Positions 63,001 through 64,000 of a DNA stretch of 64,000 nucleotides are shown here, one piece after another. Under the pieces are notes generated by a model. It was not told the origin of the DNA, did not search any database, and saw only the letters and a program-made list of their open reading frames with translations. Where the stretch lies: assembly GCF_000971335.1 (NCBI RefSeq), contig NZ_JZJL01000003.1:62001-126000 (forward strand), read 5' to 3'. The first letter of the stretch is position 1. Every line of letters begins with the position of its first letter. Position numbers and translations under genes: made by a program. The stretch is from Chromobacterium vaccinii. Its GTDB lineage: Bacteria; Pseudomonadota; Gammaproteobacteria; Burkholderiales; Chromobacteriaceae.

Positions 63001-64000
63001 TTACTGCCGCGCGGCCATCGCGTCGATGAAACGGTCGAACAGATAAGCCACGTCCTCCGGCCCCGGGCTGGCTTCCGGGTGGCCCTGGAACGAGAAGGCC
63101 GGGCGGTCGGTCAGCGCGATGCCCTGCACCGTGCCGTCGAACAGCGAGCGGTGGGTGACGCGGACATTGGCCGGCAGGCTGGTCTCATCCACCTGGAAGC
63201 CGTGGTTCTGGCTGGTGATCATCACGCGGCCGCTGTCCAGATCCTGCACCGGATGGTTGGCGCCGTGGTGGCCGAATTTCATCTTGGAAGTGGCGGCGCC
63301 GGTGGCCAGGCCCAAGAGCTGGTGGCCCAGACAGATGCCGAACACCGGCAGTTTGGTCTCCAGGATGTCGCGGATCGCGGCAATCGCGTAGTCGCACGGC
63401 TCCGGATCACCGGGGCCGTTGGACAGGAATACGCCATGCGGATTCATCGCCAGCACATCGGCGGCCGGCGTTTGCGCCGGCACGATGGTCAGCTGGCAAC
63501 CGCGCTCGGCCAGCATGCGCAGGATGTTGTGCTTGACGCCGAAGTCGTAGGCCACGACGTGGTAGCGGGTGGACGACTGCACTTGGTAGCCCGCGCCCAG
63601 CTTCCATTGCTTCTCGGTCCAGGCGTACGGTTTCTGGCAGCTGACGACCTTGGCCAGATCCTGGCCGGCCATGCTGCCGAAGCCGCGCGCCAGTTCCAGG
63701 GCCTTGGCCTCGTCGATGTCCCCGGCCATGATGCAGCCAGCCTGGGCGCCCTTCTCGCGCAGGATGCGCGTCAGCTTGCGGGTGTCGATGTCGGCGATCG
63801 CCACCAGCTTGTGCTTCTTCAGGTAATCGGACAGCGAATCTTCGGCGCGGAAGTTGCTGTGCAAGAGCGGCAGATCGCGAATGATCAGCCCTGATGCAAA
63901 AACGGCGCGGGATTCGGTGTCTTCCGAATTCGCGCCGACATTGCCGATGTGCGGATAAGTGAGTGTGACGATCTGCCTGGTATAGGAGGGATCCGTCAGG
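63001..64000 (-). CDS. carA: Carbamoyl-phosphate synthase small subunit (3' part, runs off the window)
   Basis: CarA supplies ammonia from glutamine to CarB. The window holds the last 332 residues; the N terminus lies beyond the right edge. The visible part starts [22 protein letters not shown], typical of the CarA N-domain. The amidotransferase domain has [14 protein letters not shown], the nucleophile in [17 protein letters not shown] and the catalytic His/Glu in [11 protein letters not shown] near the C terminus. A 15-base gap separates it from leuE. Confidence 0.97.
   Translation of the reverse strand, partial: LTDPSYTRQIVTLTYPHIGNVGANSEDTESRAVFASGLIIRDLPLLHSNFRAEDSLSDYLKKHKLVAIADIDTRKLTRILREKGAQAGCIMAGDIDEAKALELARGFGSMAGQDLAKVVSCQKPYAWTEKQWKLGAGYQVQSSTRYHVVAYDFGVKHNILRMLAERGCQLTIVPAQTPAADVLAMNPHGVFLSNGPGDPEPCDYAIAAIRDILETKLPVFGICLGHQLLGLATGAATSKMKFGHHGANHPVQDLDSGRVMITSQNHGFQVDETSLPANVRVTHRSLFDGTVQGIALTDRPAFSFQGHPEASPGPEDVAYLFDRFIDAMAARQ

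Overview
The window is about 64 kb of GC-rich, densely coding chromosomal DNA from a betaproteobacterium. I favour the Neisseriales, most likely Chromobacterium or a close relative. The reasons are Neisseria-like RlmE and AspRS sequences, the betaproteobacterial orders rpsU-yqeY-dnaG-rpoD, carA-leuE-carB-greA and rlmE-ftsH-folP-glmM, and a complete arcDABC arginine deiminase operon. This assignment rests on remembered protein families, not on a database search. I see no prophage, insertion sequence, CRISPR array or rRNA operon, so this is mostly core genome with a few accessory cassettes.

Left part (1-20 kb). A 2-Cys peroxiredoxin and aspS are followed by a DUF502 membrane protein coupled to an FmdB-type zinc ribbon. 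A tight fabI-like / phosphate acyltransferase / acyl kinase operon then makes or consumes acyl phosphates. Next come a class I amidotransferase, rpsT divergent from murJ, queF, rluA, and an alaX-MOSC pair with overlapping genes. After these lie a POT peptide transporter, an enterobacterial-type lysR/lysA divergent pair, a BON-domain periplasmic protein, the lipoprotein transglycosylase mltA, a small unknown gene and a DUF1223 protein.

Middle part (20-36 kb). A CAU-anticodon tRNA, probably tRNA-Ile2, precedes the macromolecular synthesis operon (rpsU, yqeY, dnaG, rpoD). The stringent-response operon gmk-rpoZ-spoT follows and appears to run on into thiS-thiG. Purine salvage genes (AzgA-type permease and apt) come next. 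An envelope-type cassette then follows: PadR regulator, DUF1700 membrane protein, small HAAS-like membrane protein and a secreted protein made of short repeats. PadR has a striking palindrome pair upstream. Beside the cassette are a patatin-like protein that seems to lack its catalytic residues and a 51-residue peptide resembling the start of RebB.

Right part (36-64 kb). The arcDABC operon has a perfect FNR/ANR box upstream and a hairpin in each gap between its genes. Housekeeping and small accessory genes follow: a DUF3149 micro-protein, a flavodoxin-reductase-like enzyme, an epimerase, trmB, glutathione peroxidase, DUF1841, a hydroxyacid dehydrogenase, DUF2189, FKBP, DedA and alr. A secreted nuclease is translationally coupled to a probable rhombosortase. 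The window ends with glmM, folP, ftsH, rlmE, yhbY, DUF4149, greA, carB, leuE and the 3' part of carA, which runs off the right edge.

I did not find a clearly undescribed multi-gene system. The best candidates for a second look are the PadR/DUF1700/repeat-protein cassette with its operators, the nuclease-rhombosortase pair, the degenerate patatin and the RebB-like micro-protein.
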